Source of the DNA: Paraburkholderia adhaesiva
GTDB taxonomy: Bacteria; Pseudomonadota; Gammaproteobacteria; Burkholderiales; Burkholderiaceae
Reading direction: 5' to 3'
Length of the DNA stretch: 64,000 nucleotides
Assembly: GCF_021390575.1 (NCBI RefSeq)
Contig: NZ_JAJEJQ010000001.1
Location: 1 to 64,000, forward strand
The stretch's first letter is position 1; every line of letters starts with the position of its first letter. The translations under genes and the position numbers were made by a program. Shown here piece after piece: positions 10,768 to 19,068 of this stretch. The notes beneath the pieces are model-generated. The model did no database searches, was not told the DNA's origin, and was given only the letters and a program-made list of their open reading frames with translations.

Positions 10768-11078
10768 GATGTATCTCCTGGGCGGTGTGCGCTACCGGAA
10801 CGGAAGCGCGACAGCCGAAGAGTAGATGCGGGCGTTCATCGCGCCAATTACATCGCATGTAATCACCGCGCGGTGAAATGCGGGCGGCGCGTGGAAGCGC
10901 GGTTACAGCCACGTCCTGCGGTTCCCTGATTTGCACTCACGGGCGACTGTGGCCCGACGCACCCAGGTGCACGCGGCTGATTTCGAGTCGGTGTGGCGCC
11001 GCGGAATATCACAACCGCCGGTTATGCGTCTCGCGCAACGTTCGGCTGAGAGTCAGCAAATGAAGCCCTTCACCAATC

Positions 11079-11106
11079 GCTGCCCGGCAGTCAAATACCG
11101 GGCAGC
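11079..11106. repeat. 9-bp inverted repeat next to origin-like region
   Basis: GCTGCCCGG (11079-11087) and CCGGGCAGC (11098-11106) form a perfect hairpin with a 10-base loop. Only a short T-containing tract (TTGCCTT) follows, so it may be a terminator or an insulating structure at the edge of the DnaA-box cluster. It lies in the 683-base gene-free stretch 10768-11450. I see no gene in the left part of that stretch (10768-11078). Confidence 0.5.
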
Positions 11107-11122
11107 TTGCCTTCTGGCCGCG

Positions 11123-11367
11123 CTATTCACAGGCGCGTGAGGATAACGTGCGGATAAGCTCACGGAACGGCTGTGCACGAAATGGGGATAAGTCCGACCG
11201 TGTCGCGAAGCCGAAAAAGTTACCAGACGCACCACGACGTTGTTCACGCACGCCGCGCGCGGTTATCAATCGAGTAACTTTTTGATTGGCGAGTAGTTTT
11301 TCCCGGTTATCCACAGGAAACGAGCGGGCTTGTTAACTATTACTACGTTTACATACGAGTAAACAAG
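11123..11367. other. Origin-like element: DnaA boxes, trio motif, AT-rich DNA
   Basis: Inside a gene-free stretch there is one perfect DnaA box, TTATCCACA (11307-11315), and four single-mismatch boxes: CTATTCACA (11123-11131, forward) and, read on the reverse strand, TTATCCTCA (11138-11146), TTATCCGCA (11149-11157) and TTATCCCCA (11183-11191). A perfect 10-bp inverted repeat, AAAAAGTTAC (11214-11223) and GTAACTTTTT (11274-11283), lies between them. After the perfect box come a GC-rich spacer, CTATTACTA (11337-11345, a DnaA-trio-like run) and A/T-rich DNA with GTTTAC-N6-GTAAAC (11347-11364). These are the parts expected of a bacterial replication origin. Whether it is the active origin, a second one, or a relic cannot be told from the sequence. 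Confidence 0.7.
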
Positions 11368-11450
11368 AAAACCTTAAAGACCACGCCCGGGAGCAGCACT
11401 GCGATGCTTCCAGCTAACGCATCTAGCGCCGCCAGTCTTTCCGGTGGCAC

Positions 11451-11930
11451 TCAGACAAGCGGTAGATAAAGCTCCGTGCGCAGCGCCTCGGGTGGCACCT
11501 CTTCAGGTGTATTCAGATACAGCTCGAAAGAAGGCGCTGCAAAATCGGCCTGGTGCCCCGATTTGGGCAGCCAGTCGGCGTAAAACCAGGTCCATGCCAC
11601 TTTCAGGTCGTCATACGGTCCCTCGTGAAGGAGCATCGCGTGCGCGCCACCGCGCAGCTGGATCCGCTCGACCGGCGACGTGGGCGTCACATCCTGCGCG
11701 TCCTGCAGATGAATCGCGGCCTTCGCACGCAGTTTCGACGCATCGACCTGATTGGGATCGTCGTAAAAGATGCCGACCAGCTTCGCCCCCGACGTCTGCA
11801 CGCGGCGTGCCCCGAGCCACTGGGCGAGCGTGTCAAACGCATCGCCGATCTTCGTGTACGGACCGACGTGCCCCACTGCAAGCAGGTTCATCGGTTCGAG
11901 GGTGACCAGCTTGACGTCGCTCCGTTTCAT
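11451..11930 (-). CDS. GyrI-like (SbmC-type) small-molecule-binding protein
   Basis: This 159-residue protein is a stand-alone GyrI-like domain. It shows the two-fold pattern VKLVTLEPMNLLAVGHVGPY near the start and AMLLHEGPYDDLKVAWTWFYADWL in the second half, with the usual ending FELYLNTPEEVPPEALRTELYLPL. Members bind hydrophobic molecules; the E. coli relative SbmC inhibits gyrase, but most stand-alone members have no proven gyrase link. The start at 11930 follows GGAGACACGATC; the longer frame to 12110 overlaps the eutB promoter and is rejected. It is divergent from eutB. Confidence 0.85.
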   Translation of the reverse strand: MKRSDVKLVTLEPMNLLAVGHVGPYTKIGDAFDTLAQWLGARRVQTSGAKLVGIFYDDPNQVDASKLRAKAAIHLQDAQDVTPTSPVERIQLRGGAHAMLLHEGPYDDLKVAWTWFYADWLPKSGHQADFAAPSFELYLNTPEEVPPEALRTELYLPLV

Positions 11931-12034
11931 GATCGTGTCTCCGTGGCAATCGGCGGGTCGAACCGCCGGGGTCGAACGATTCACGATAGCACCGACGCGC
12001 ACAGCGCGTGGGCGGGCGTGACGCTGCCTTTTTT

Positions 12035-12050
12035 TGGCGCTATCGTGGCA
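12035..12050 (+). promoter_or_regulatory. Candidate sigma-54 promoter of eutBC
   Basis: TGGCGCTATCGTGGCA has the GG and GC dinucleotides separated by exactly ten bases, as required for -24/-12 promoters, and a TTTTTTT tract directly upstream. Transcription would start near 12062, about 28 bases before the eutB start. A matching promoter precedes the acetaldehyde dehydrogenase gene. Confidence 0.55.
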
Positions 12051-12089
12051 ACAGACGGCGGAGCCACCGCCTGCACCGGAGCGTCCCCG

Positions 12090-13496
12090 ATGAGCCATGC
12101 GACGACGCATGTTCAGACGATAGGTAGCCGTGTCTATCGCTTCGAAGGTCTACGCACGCTGCTCGCAAAGGCGAGCCCGCCGCGCTCCGGCGACCAGCTC
12201 GCGGGCCTCGCCGCCGAATCCGAAGAAGAACGCGTCGCGGCAAAGCTCGCGCTGGCCGACCTGCCGCTGCGCGCGTTTCTCGACGAGCCGCTGATTCCCT
12301 ATGAAACGGACGAGGTGACGCGGCTGATCGTCGATAGCCATTCGGCGCAGGCCTTCGCGCCTGTTGCGTCGCTGACCGTCGGCGAATTCCGCGAGTGGCT
12401 GCTGGCGGATTCGACCGATGCCCCCACGCTCGCCGCCCTCTCCGACGGCCTCACGCCAGAGATGGTCGCCGCCGTGTCGAAGCTGATGCGCAATCAGGAT
12501 CTCATCGCGGTGGCGAAGAAGCGTCCGGTGGTCACGCGTTTTCGCAATACGATCGGCTTGCCCGGCCGTCTTTCGGTGCGTCTGCAACCCAATCATCCAA
12601 CCGACGATGTCAAAGGCATTGCTGCGTCGATGCTCGATGGCCTGATGTACGGCTGCGGCGACGCGGTAATCGGCGTGAATCCCGCCTCCGACAACCTCGC
12701 CGCGATCATCCCGCTGCTCGACATGATCGACGGTTTTCGCGAGCGCTACGCGGTGCCGACTCAGTCGTGCGTGCTCACGCATGTGACGAACACGCTTGCC
12801 GCGATCGAAAAAGGCGCGCCGGTCGATCTCGTGTTTCAGTCGATCGCGGGGACGCAGGCGGCGAACGCGAGTTTCGGCATCTCGCTCGCGCTGCTCGACG
12901 AGGCGCACGAGGCGGCGCTCTCGCTTGAGCGCGGAACGCTCGGCGATAACGTCATGTACTTCGAGACCGGTCAGGGCAGCGCGCTGTCCGCAAACGCGAA
13001 TCACGGCATCGACCAGCAGACCTGCGAAGCGCGCGCCTACGCCGTCGCGCGGCGTTACCGGCCGCTGCTGGTGAATACGGTCGTGGGTTTCATCGGGCCG
13101 GAGTATCTCTACGACGGCAAGCAGATCATCCGCGCGGGGCTCGAGGATCACTTCTGCGGCAAGCTGCTTGGCGTGCCGATGGGTTGTGACATCTGCTACA
13201 CGAATCACGCGCAGGCCGACCAGAACGACATGGATACGCTGCTCACGCTGCTCGGCGTGGCGGGCGTGAATTTCATCATGGGCGTGCCCGGCGCCGACGA
13301 CGTGATGCTCAACTACCAGAGCACGTCGTTTCACGATGCGCTTTATCTGCGCGACGTGCTCGGTCTGCGTCGCGCGCCGGAGTTCGAGACGTGGCTCGCG
13401 CAGATGCAGATCGCCGATGCGCGCGGCACGTTGCTGAGCGCTTCCCGGGAGCAAGCGTTGCTCTCATCGGCTGCGAACTGGGTGGAGGGCGCATGA
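12090..13496 (+). CDS. eutB: Ethanolamine ammonia-lyase large subunit
   Basis: EutB (468 residues) is the TIM-barrel catalytic subunit of the adenosylcobalamin-dependent enzyme that splits ethanolamine into acetaldehyde and ammonia. Family marks include the Arg/Asn-rich NTIGLPGRLSVRLQPNHP, FQSIAGTQAANASFG, YFETGQGSALSANANHG and GCDICYTNHAQADQND. Length is normal. The start is set by the position of the promoter and the family N-terminus; the open frame runs on upstream without function. The gene overlaps eutC by 4 bases (ATGA). No eutA-type reactivase, permease or microcompartment shell genes are nearby, so this is the simple, compartment-free pathway. Confidence 0.96.
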   Translation: MSHATTHVQTIGSRVYRFEGLRTLLAKASPPRSGDQLAGLAAESEEERVAAKLALADLPLRAFLDEPLIPYETDEVTRLIVDSHSAQAFAPVASLTVGEFREWLLADSTDAPTLAALSDGLTPEMVAAVSKLMRNQDLIAVAKKRPVVTRFRNTIGLPGRLSVRLQPNHPTDDVKGIAASMLDGLMYGCGDAVIGVNPASDNLAAIIPLLDMIDGFRERYAVPTQSCVLTHVTNTLAAIEKGAPVDLVFQSIAGTQAANASFGISLALLDEAHEAALSLERGTLGDNVMYFETGQGSALSANANHGIDQQTCEARAYAVARRYRPLLVNTVVGFIGPEYLYDGKQIIRAGLEDHFCGKLLGVPMGCDICYTNHAQADQNDMDTLLTLLGVAGVNFIMGVPGADDVMLNYQSTSFHDALYLRDVLGLRRAPEFETWLAQMQIADARGTLLSASREQALLSSAANWVEGA

Positions 13497-14281
13497 GCGG
13501 ACCGGTCGAAGCGAATCCGTGGGACGCGTTGCGCCGCTTCACACGTGCGCGCATTGCGCTGGGTCGCGCGGGAAGCGGGTTGCCGACCGCACCGTTGCTT
13601 GCCTTCGAACTTGCGCATGCACAGGCACGCGATGCGGTGCAGCAGCCGCTCGACGCCGACGCGTTGCATGCGGCACTGCGCGAACGCGAGCTGACTTCAA
13701 TCGACGTACACAGCGCCGCTCCCGATCGCGATCACTACCTGCGCCGACCCGATCTTGGACGGCGTCTCGACGATGCGAGCGTTCGCGCGTTGCACGACGC
13801 AGCAGGCGCGAGCACCGATGTCGTTTTCGTCATCGCGGATGGTCTTTCTTCACTCGCTGCTGCGACGCACGCGCTTCCGTTGCTCGATGCGTTGCGGCCG
13901 TTGCTCAACGACTGGCGAGTTGGGCCAATCGTGGTCGCGCGGCAGTCGCGCGTGGCGCTGGGCGACGAGATCGGTGAATGTTTGCGCGCGCGGTTCGTCG
14001 TGATGCTGATCGGCGAGCGGCCCGGACTCAGTTCGCCGGACAGCCTCGGCCTCTATCTGACCGCCACGCCGCGCACAGGTCGCACCGACGCCGAACGCAA
14101 CTGCATCTCGAACGTTCGCCCCGATGGCCTGGGTTACGGCGCGGCCGCGGCGAAGCTGCACTATCTGCTCACGCGCTCACGCGCGCTCGGTTTCACCGGC
14201 GTGAATTTGAAAGACGATAGCGACGACGCGCTCGCCGCTCCAGGTGCACCGTTATCCGCACCGCGCGACGTGGGCGCCTGA
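13493..14281 (+). CDS. eutC: Ethanolamine ammonia-lyase small subunit
   Basis: EutC (262 residues) pairs with EutB and helps bind the cobalamin cofactor. Visible family motifs are DVVFVIADGLSSLAAATHALPLL, VVARQSRVALGDEIGECL, MLIGERPGLSSPDSLGLYLT and ERNCISNVRPDGLGY. It starts at an ATGA overlap with eutB, so translation is likely coupled. The product acetaldehyde is presumably taken up by the dehydrogenase encoded just downstream on the opposite strand. Confidence 0.96.
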   Translation: MSGPVEANPWDALRRFTRARIALGRAGSGLPTAPLLAFELAHAQARDAVQQPLDADALHAALRERELTSIDVHSAAPDRDHYLRRPDLGRRLDDASVRALHDAAGASTDVVFVIADGLSSLAAATHALPLLDALRPLLNDWRVGPIVVARQSRVALGDEIGECLRARFVVMLIGERPGLSSPDSLGLYLTATPRTGRTDAERNCISNVRPDGLGYGAAAAKLHYLLTRSRALGFTGVNLKDDSDDALAAPGAPLSAPRDVGA

Positions 14282-14287
14282 AGCGGT

Positions 14288-14674
14288 TCATCCATCCACT
14301 CGCGCGACAGGATGCGTGTCGAGCCACGCGTTCTCGGCGTCGTTAAAGAGCCGCGAGCGTGTGAGAAAGCGCAGTCCGGTGGGCCGTTCCAGCGAGAACA
14401 TGCCGCCATTGCCTGGCACCGCGTCGATGACGAGCTGCGTGTGCTGCCAGTATTCGAATTGCGCAGCGGTCATGTAGAACGGCATGCCGCCGATTTCGCC
14501 GAGCCGCACGTCCGACGTGCCGACCATGAATTCGCCTACTGGAAAGCACATCGGCGCGCTGCCATCGCAACAGCCACCGGACTGGTGAAAGAGGAGCGGG
14601 CCATGCTCGCCCGCGAGCCGCTCGATCAGCGCGAGCGCTGCGGGTGTGGCCGTGACGCGAAGCACCGTGTCCAT
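14288..14674 (-). CDS. DUF779 protein, partner of acetaldehyde dehydrogenase
   Basis: This 128-residue protein is a DUF779 family member, marked by HQSGGCCDGSAPMCFP (three cysteines), DVRLGEIGGMPFYM and EYWQHTQLVIDAVPG. Family members are commonly encoded beside NAD-dependent acetaldehyde dehydrogenases, as here, but their biochemical role is not established. It lies 92 bases downstream of the dehydrogenase gene on the same strand and is probably co-transcribed from the sigma-54 promoter. Its end is only 6 bases from the end of eutC, so the two units converge tightly. Confidence 0.88.
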   Translation of the reverse strand: MDTVLRVTATPAALALIERLAGEHGPLLFHQSGGCCDGSAPMCFPVGEFMVGTSDVRLGEIGGMPFYMTAAQFEYWQHTQLVIDAVPGNGGMFSLERPTGLRFLTRSRLFNDAENAWLDTHPVARVDG

Positions 14675-14766
14675 GTCGCTCCTCGCGCGGATCGTGCTGT
14701 GAAGGGAACGTGCGGCGCGCGAAACGCGTATGCATCTCGCGCGCCGTACTCACATCGACAAATCGC

Positions 14767-16287
14767 TCAGAAGAAGCCGAGCGGCTTGTTGCTATAGCTG
14801 ACGAGCAGGTTCTTCGTCTGCTGATAGTGGTCGAGCATCATCTTGTGATTCTCGCGGCCGATGCCCGACTGCTTGTATCCGCCGAACGCTGCGTGCGCGG
14901 GATAGGCGTGATAGCAGTTGGTCCACACGCGCCCGGCTTCGATTGCGCGGCCGAAGCGGTAAGCGCGTCCTCCGTCGCGCGTCCAGACGCCCGCGCCGAG
15001 ACCGTAGAGCGTGTCGTTGGCGATTTCGAGCGCTTCCTCTTCGGTCTTGAACGTCGTCACGGAAACCACCGGCCCGAAGATCTCTTCCTGGAAGATGCGC
15101 ATCTTGTTGTGACCGCGGAACACGGTCGGCTTCACGTAGTAGCCGGCGCTGAGTTCACCCGACAACGCATTGCGCTCGCCGCCGATCAGGCACTCTGCGC
15201 CCTCCTGCTTGCCGAGGTCGATATACGACAGGATCTTTTCGAGCTGCTCCTGCGAGGCCTGCGCGCCGATCATCGTCTTCGGGTCGAGCGGATGGCCCTG
15301 CTGGACCGCGGCCACGCGCTTGAGCGCGCGTTCCATGAAACGGTCGTAGATCTTTTCATCGATCAACACGCGCGACGGACACGTGCACACTTCGCCCTGA
15401 TTGAGCGCGAACATCGCGAAACCTTCGAGCGCTTTGTCGAAGTAACTGTCGTCGTGGTCGAGGACATCGGCGAAGAAAATGTTCGGGCTCTTGCCGCCCA
15501 GTTCGAGCGTGACGGGGATGATGTTCTGGCTCGCGTACTGCATGATCAGGCGGCCCGTCGTGGTCTCGCCGGTGAAGGCGATCTTCGAGATGCGGCGATT
15601 CGACGCGAGCGGCTTACCCGCTTCGAGGCCGAAACCGTTCACGACATTCAGCACGCCCGGCGGCAGCAGATCCTGAATCAGTTCGACGAGCACGAGCATC
15701 GACGCGGGCGTCTGCTCGGCGGGCTTGAGCACGACGCAGTTGCCGGCCGCGAGCGCTGGCGCGAGCTTCCACGCGGCCATCAGGATCGGGAAATTCCACG
15801 GAATGATCTGGCCGACTACGCCGAGCGGCTCGTGGAAGTGATAGGCGACGGTGTCGTGATCGATCTCGGAGATGCCGCCCTCTTGTGCGCGCACGCAGCC
15901 CGCGAAATAGCGGAAGTGATCGATGGCGAGCGGGATATCGGCGGCGAGCGTTTCGCGCAGCGGCTTGCCGTTGTCGATCGTTTCGGCGACGGCGAGCTTG
16001 TGCAGGTTCTGCTCGAGGCGATCGGCGATGCGGTTCAGGATGTTCGCGCGATCGGTCGGCGAGGTCTTGCCCCAGGCGGCTTTTGCCTTGTGCGCGGCGT
16101 CGAGCGCGAGTTCGATGTCCGCTTCGCGCGAGCGGGGAATCGACGTGAACGCATGGCCGGTGATCGGCGAAATGTCGTCGAAGTATTCGCCGCCCAGTGG
16201 CGCGACCCATTCGCCGCCGATGAAGTTGCCGTATTGTCGCTTGTACGGGAATTCGGTGGTCAGGAACTGCATGTCTGCGTGATTCAT
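14767..16287 (-). CDS. NAD-dependent acetaldehyde dehydrogenase (ExaC/AcoD type)
   Basis: This 506-residue enzyme oxidises acetaldehyde to acetate. The order of motifs is normal for the superfamily: [21 protein letters not shown] (cofactor and oxyanion region), FTGETTTGR, the general-base Glu in LELGGKSP and the catalytic Cys in [11 protein letters not shown], then EIFGPVVSV. The second cysteine next to the catalytic one and the N-terminal sequence fit the ExaC/AcoD branch used in ethanol, acetoin and ethanolamine use. It is convergent with eutBC, and its own sigma-54-type promoter lies about 75 bases upstream. Confidence 0.93.
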   Translation of the reverse strand: MNHADMQFLTTEFPYKRQYGNFIGGEWVAPLGGEYFDDISPITGHAFTSIPRSREADIELALDAAHKAKAAWGKTSPTDRANILNRIADRLEQNLHKLAVAETIDNGKPLRETLAADIPLAIDHFRYFAGCVRAQEGGISEIDHDTVAYHFHEPLGVVGQIIPWNFPILMAAWKLAPALAAGNCVVLKPAEQTPASMLVLVELIQDLLPPGVLNVVNGFGLEAGKPLASNRRISKIAFTGETTTGRLIMQYASQNIIPVTLELGGKSPNIFFADVLDHDDSYFDKALEGFAMFALNQGEVCTCPSRVLIDEKIYDRFMERALKRVAAVQQGHPLDPKTMIGAQASQEQLEKILSYIDLGKQEGAECLIGGERNALSGELSAGYYVKPTVFRGHNKMRIFQEEIFGPVVSVTTFKTEEEALEIANDTLYGLGAGVWTRDGGRAYRFGRAIEAGRVWTNCYHAYPAHAAFGGYKQSGIGRENHKMMLDHYQQTKNLLVSYSNKPLGFF

Positions 16288-16359
16288 GGTTGTGCTCCTC
16301 TATGTTCTCGGTACCGATATGGACGGGAGCGGCGTGCCGCTCTTCCGGCAGGCGCTTAC

Positions 16360-16374
16360 GCCAGAACCGTGCCA
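16360..16374 (-). promoter_or_regulatory. Strong sigma-54 (-24/-12) promoter
   Basis: Read on the reverse strand, TGGCACGGTTCTGGC has GG and GC ten bases apart and matches the consensus TGGCACG-N4-TTGC at all but one position. It would start transcription near 16349, about 60 bases before the acetaldehyde dehydrogenase start. Sigma-54 promoters need an enhancer-binding activator; palindromes upstream at 16465-16474 and 16556-16575 are candidate sites. Confidence 0.75.
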
Positions 16375-16464
16375 GCGGAGGATTTGTCTCGGGAGGCGCA
16401 CGCGGGGCCGTGTACGCGGGGGATGAGGGGCATTGCACCGGAGAGGAGACGCTCAAGGCCGATT

Positions 16465-16474
16465 GCTCCGGAGC
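16465..16474. promoter_or_regulatory. Palindromic candidate activator site
   Basis: GCTCCGGAGC is a perfect 10-bp palindrome about 90 bases upstream of the sigma-54 promoter, a normal distance for an enhancer-binding protein. Assignment to an AcoR/EatR-type activator is inference; no such gene is in the window. The rest of 16288-16604 has no gene. Confidence 0.35.
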
Positions 16475-16555
16475 GCAACAGTTCGCTTCGGCAGTGCTTC
16501 AAAATCGAACAGTCGAGGAAAGTATTTCGGCTTTCCGGTCGCGCATGCTGTAGTC

Positions 16556-16575
16556 TTGCGGCCGGAATACCGCAA
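16556..16575. promoter_or_regulatory. Inverted repeat TTGCGG-N8-CCGCAA
   Basis: A perfect 6-bp inverted repeat with an 8-base spacer lies about 180 bases upstream of the sigma-54 promoter and 30 bases before the small zinc-ribbon gene. It could be a second activator site for the dehydrogenase or an operator for the forward gene. Confidence 0.35.
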
Positions 16576-16604
16576 TACCGTAATAGTCAGGAAGGAGAAC
16601 ACGC

Positions 16605-16799
16605 ATGTCCGAAACATTCGTCTGCCGCAACCAGTCGTGCGGCACGCCCTGGGAACAGAGCGAAGTGGTCATCAAGAACGAAGGCCAGGGTCCCCTGTTC
16701 CGCTGCCCGCTTTGCGGGGCGCGTAACTACCTCGAAGTGTTCGAGGACGAAGACGGCAAGGTCGTTTATGAGCAGGTTGACGGCAAGCCGTTCCTGTAA
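16605..16799 (+). CDS. Small zinc-ribbon protein
   Basis: This 64-residue protein has one Cys-x4-Cys (CRNQSC, residues 7-12) and one Cys-x2-Cys (CPLC, about 34-37), spaced like a zinc ribbon. The rest is acidic (EVFEDEDGKVVYEQVDGKPF). A strong ribosome site (AGGAAGGAG) precedes the start, which supports real expression. I recognise it only as a conserved-looking small protein without known function. It has no signal peptide. It reads away from the acetaldehyde dehydrogenase promoter region. Confidence 0.7.
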   Translation: MSETFVCRNQSCGTPWEQSEVVIKNEGQGPLFRCPLCGARNYLEVFEDEDGKVVYEQVDGKPFL

Positions 16800-16912
16800 G
16801 TGGCGCTGTCGGGGCCGCAGTTTCCGGTGCACCCGTCGATTCTGAGGTGCGAGAGTCGATCCGCTGCTGCCGCCATGCTAAATTTGTCGCTACATCAAAT
16901 CGGGGGCAAATG

Positions 16913-17131
16913 ATGAACCGCATTTTCATGACGCGAGAGGACGCCATTCACCTCCTCGTCGAGGCGCACACGGCGGCTTCGGGCAAAAGCGTGCAGCTGA
17001 TTCAGCCGGTCGGTAAAGATCCCGCAAAGGTCGAGGCGCTCGACCGGCTGTTGCTCGACGTCCGGGCGGGCCGGGTCAATGAGTTTCGCGTCGATGCAAA
17101 CGATAACGTCCATATCGCCATTACGGACTAG
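16913..17131 (+). CDS. Conserved small protein of unknown function
   Basis: This 72-residue protein (MNRIFMTREDAIHLLVEAHTA ... NEFRVDANDNVHIAITD) is not assigned to a family I can name. It is mixed-charge and soluble, with no cysteine and no export signal. Codon use is like that of its neighbours. The start could be 16910 or 16913, since two ATG codons are adjacent after CGGGGGCAA. It follows the zinc-ribbon gene by about 110 bases on the same strand and may share its transcript. Confidence 0.55.
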   Translation: MNRIFMTREDAIHLLVEAHTAASGKSVQLIQPVGKDPAKVEALDRLLLDVRAGRVNEFRVDANDNVHIAITD

Positions 17132-17299
17132 GCGGATTTTCGCGGCGAGAATCAGCGGGCGGTCGCGGGGAGCTTGCCGGTCGATGGCTGCGAGCCGCTC
17201 TGGTAAGGCGTTCGGGGCCGCCGCGTGCGAACAGCCGGGGAAAGTGACGTAAATCGAAAACCGCGCCAAACCTGGTCGTCTTCGATAACACGGCGCGGT

Positions 17300-18886
17300 T
17301 CAGTCCTCGCGTGCTTCAGGATCGAACCCGGCCGTGGCGAGGCCTTCTGCCAGAACGGCAAGATTTTCGCCGCGCTGGATCGGCAGCCAGTCGGTCAAAT
17401 TGTCGAGGCGCATGTCCGGCATCAGAACGTGCAAGTGAATCGCGGCTTGTCTCGCTTCCTCCTGTTTCCCGAGCCAGCCCCGGCTCGCGGCGAGCACTGC
17501 GTGCGCCAGGCCGAAACCCGGCAAATCGCGGACGGCTTTCTCGGCCCACGCAGCGGCCTCGGCGAAGTTACGCATGAACAAGTGCGCAGCCGATAACCCG
17601 AACTGCATCCGGTAGCGTTCCGGATCGACAGGGCTCAACTGCAACGCATGGCTGAATTGCCTGATCGCCTGTTCGGTCTCGCCGTGCCACAAGCGAAGGA
17701 ACGCGCCGAGGAACAACGCAGCCGCAAGATTGGGATTCAGTTCGAGCGCCCGATCCAGAATCGCAATGCCTTCGGCGAGGTCACCGGCCAGATGTCCCAG
17801 GGCGTGCCCGGCGCGCGCGAGCGCCACGGCATCGTATTTGCCAAGTTCGACCGCACGGCGCGCCAGGCGCGCGCCTTCGGCCATTTCCCGCGGGCGATCC
17901 TGCATCCAGCCATTGACCTTGCGCCAGCAATGACACCAGGCCGCCATCGCATACGCCGACGCGTAATCCGGATCGCAAGCAAACGCGCGCTGGAATAGCG
18001 GCAACGCTTCGTCAATCGCCTCACGGGTGCCCTGATGAAGCTGTGCCATGCCGCGCAGGTAATAGTCGTATGCATCCAGGACTTCGGTCGGTTTGTACCG
18101 CGCGCGAGTGATCTCCGCCTGTTCGAGCTGCGGCGCGATCGCGCCGACCACACTCTCGGCAATCTGGTCCTGAAACTCGAAGATATTGTTGAGTACGCCC
18201 TCGAAGCGGCCCGCCCAATGCGTTGCACCGGTGCTTGCATCGACCAGCTGGCCGGTGATGCGAACGCGGCCCTGCGCGTGCCGCCAACTGCCTTCGAGTA
18301 CATAGCGCACGCCAAGCTCTCGTCCGATCTGCTTCACATCCACGTTTCGATGCTTGTACGTAAAGCTCGAATTGCGTGCCACGACGAACAACCATCGGTA
18401 TCGCGACAGCGCGGTGATGACGTCCTCGATCACGCCATCGGCCAGGTAATCCTGCTCAGGGTCACCGCTGAGATTGACGAACGGCAGGACGGCGATGGAA
18501 GGCTTGCTGGCCTGCACCGTTTCCGTCGATGACGTTTCGGCTGCCGTCGTTGCATCGCTGGACTGAAGCGATGCCTGTTGTTCGGTGACGTCGGCGACAA
18601 ACCGGAATCCCCTGCGCGCCACGGTCTTGATCACGCGCTGCTGCTGACCGTCGTCGCCGACCGCGGTGCGCGCCGCGTTGACGTGGCTGGCAACGGTGGA
18701 TTCGGAAATCACGCGTCCGCCCCACACCGCATCGATCAGCTCGTCACGGCCCACGACGCGGTTGCGATGACTCGCCAGATAAACCAGCAGATCGAACACC
18801 TTCGGCGTCGTGGCGACCGGCTGGGAAGCGCGGCGCAAGTCGCGACGCTCCAGGTCCAGCATGCAGTCAGCGAAAACCCATTGCAT
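17300..18886 (-). CDS. Winged-helix regulator with adenylate-cyclase-like TPR region
   Basis: This 528-residue protein starts with an OmpR/CadC-type winged helix (about residues 1-100: WVFADCMLDLERRDLR, TTPKVFDLLVYLASHRNRVVGRDELIDAVW, VKTVARRGFRF). A linker and an integrase-like region follow (KPSIAVLPFVNLSGDPEQDYLADGVIEDVITALSRY), typical of this family. The C-terminal half consists of TPR repeats (DYYLRGMAQLHQGTREA, AIRQFSHALQLSP). No membrane segment is obvious, so it is a soluble relative of CadC. It is divergent from the reductase-AhpD-cupin operon and probably controls it. The start at 18886 is chosen because the winged helix begins there. Confidence 0.85.
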   Translation of the reverse strand: MQWVFADCMLDLERRDLRRASQPVATTPKVFDLLVYLASHRNRVVGRDELIDAVWGGRVISESTVASHVNAARTAVGDDGQQQRVIKTVARRGFRFVADVTEQQASLQSSDATTAAETSSTETVQASKPSIAVLPFVNLSGDPEQDYLADGVIEDVITALSRYRWLFVVARNSSFTYKHRNVDVKQIGRELGVRYVLEGSWRHAQGRVRITGQLVDASTGATHWAGRFEGVLNNIFEFQDQIAESVVGAIAPQLEQAEITRARYKPTEVLDAYDYYLRGMAQLHQGTREAIDEALPLFQRAFACDPDYASAYAMAAWCHCWRKVNGWMQDRPREMAEGARLARRAVELGKYDAVALARAGHALGHLAGDLAEGIAILDRALELNPNLAAALFLGAFLRLWHGETEQAIRQFSHALQLSPVDPERYRMQFGLSAAHLFMRNFAEAAAWAEKAVRDLPGFGLAHAVLAASRGWLGKQEEARQAAIHLHVLMPDMRLDNLTDWLPIQRGENLAVLAEGLATAGFDPEARED

Positions 18887-19068
18887 TCGGGACTCCAGGT
18901 CGGGGAAGCAGCCGGAGTAAGGCGCACCCGGCGCGCAGCGAAGAAATCCAAGGAATTCTGGACGGAAATGCAAGGTGCAGGCAAAGCGGCGCCGGCTGCC
19001 GGAAATGATACTTCACCCATCGAATAACGCTGCATGCCCTGGGCATTCCAAACCGGAGGGAGAGGAAC

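Noticed and set aside
14710-16845. Open frame of 711 codons on the forward strand opposite acetaldehyde dehydrogenase
   Set aside because: It is the antisense shadow of a clear dehydrogenase gene; composition is Arg/His/Glu-rich with no family motif.
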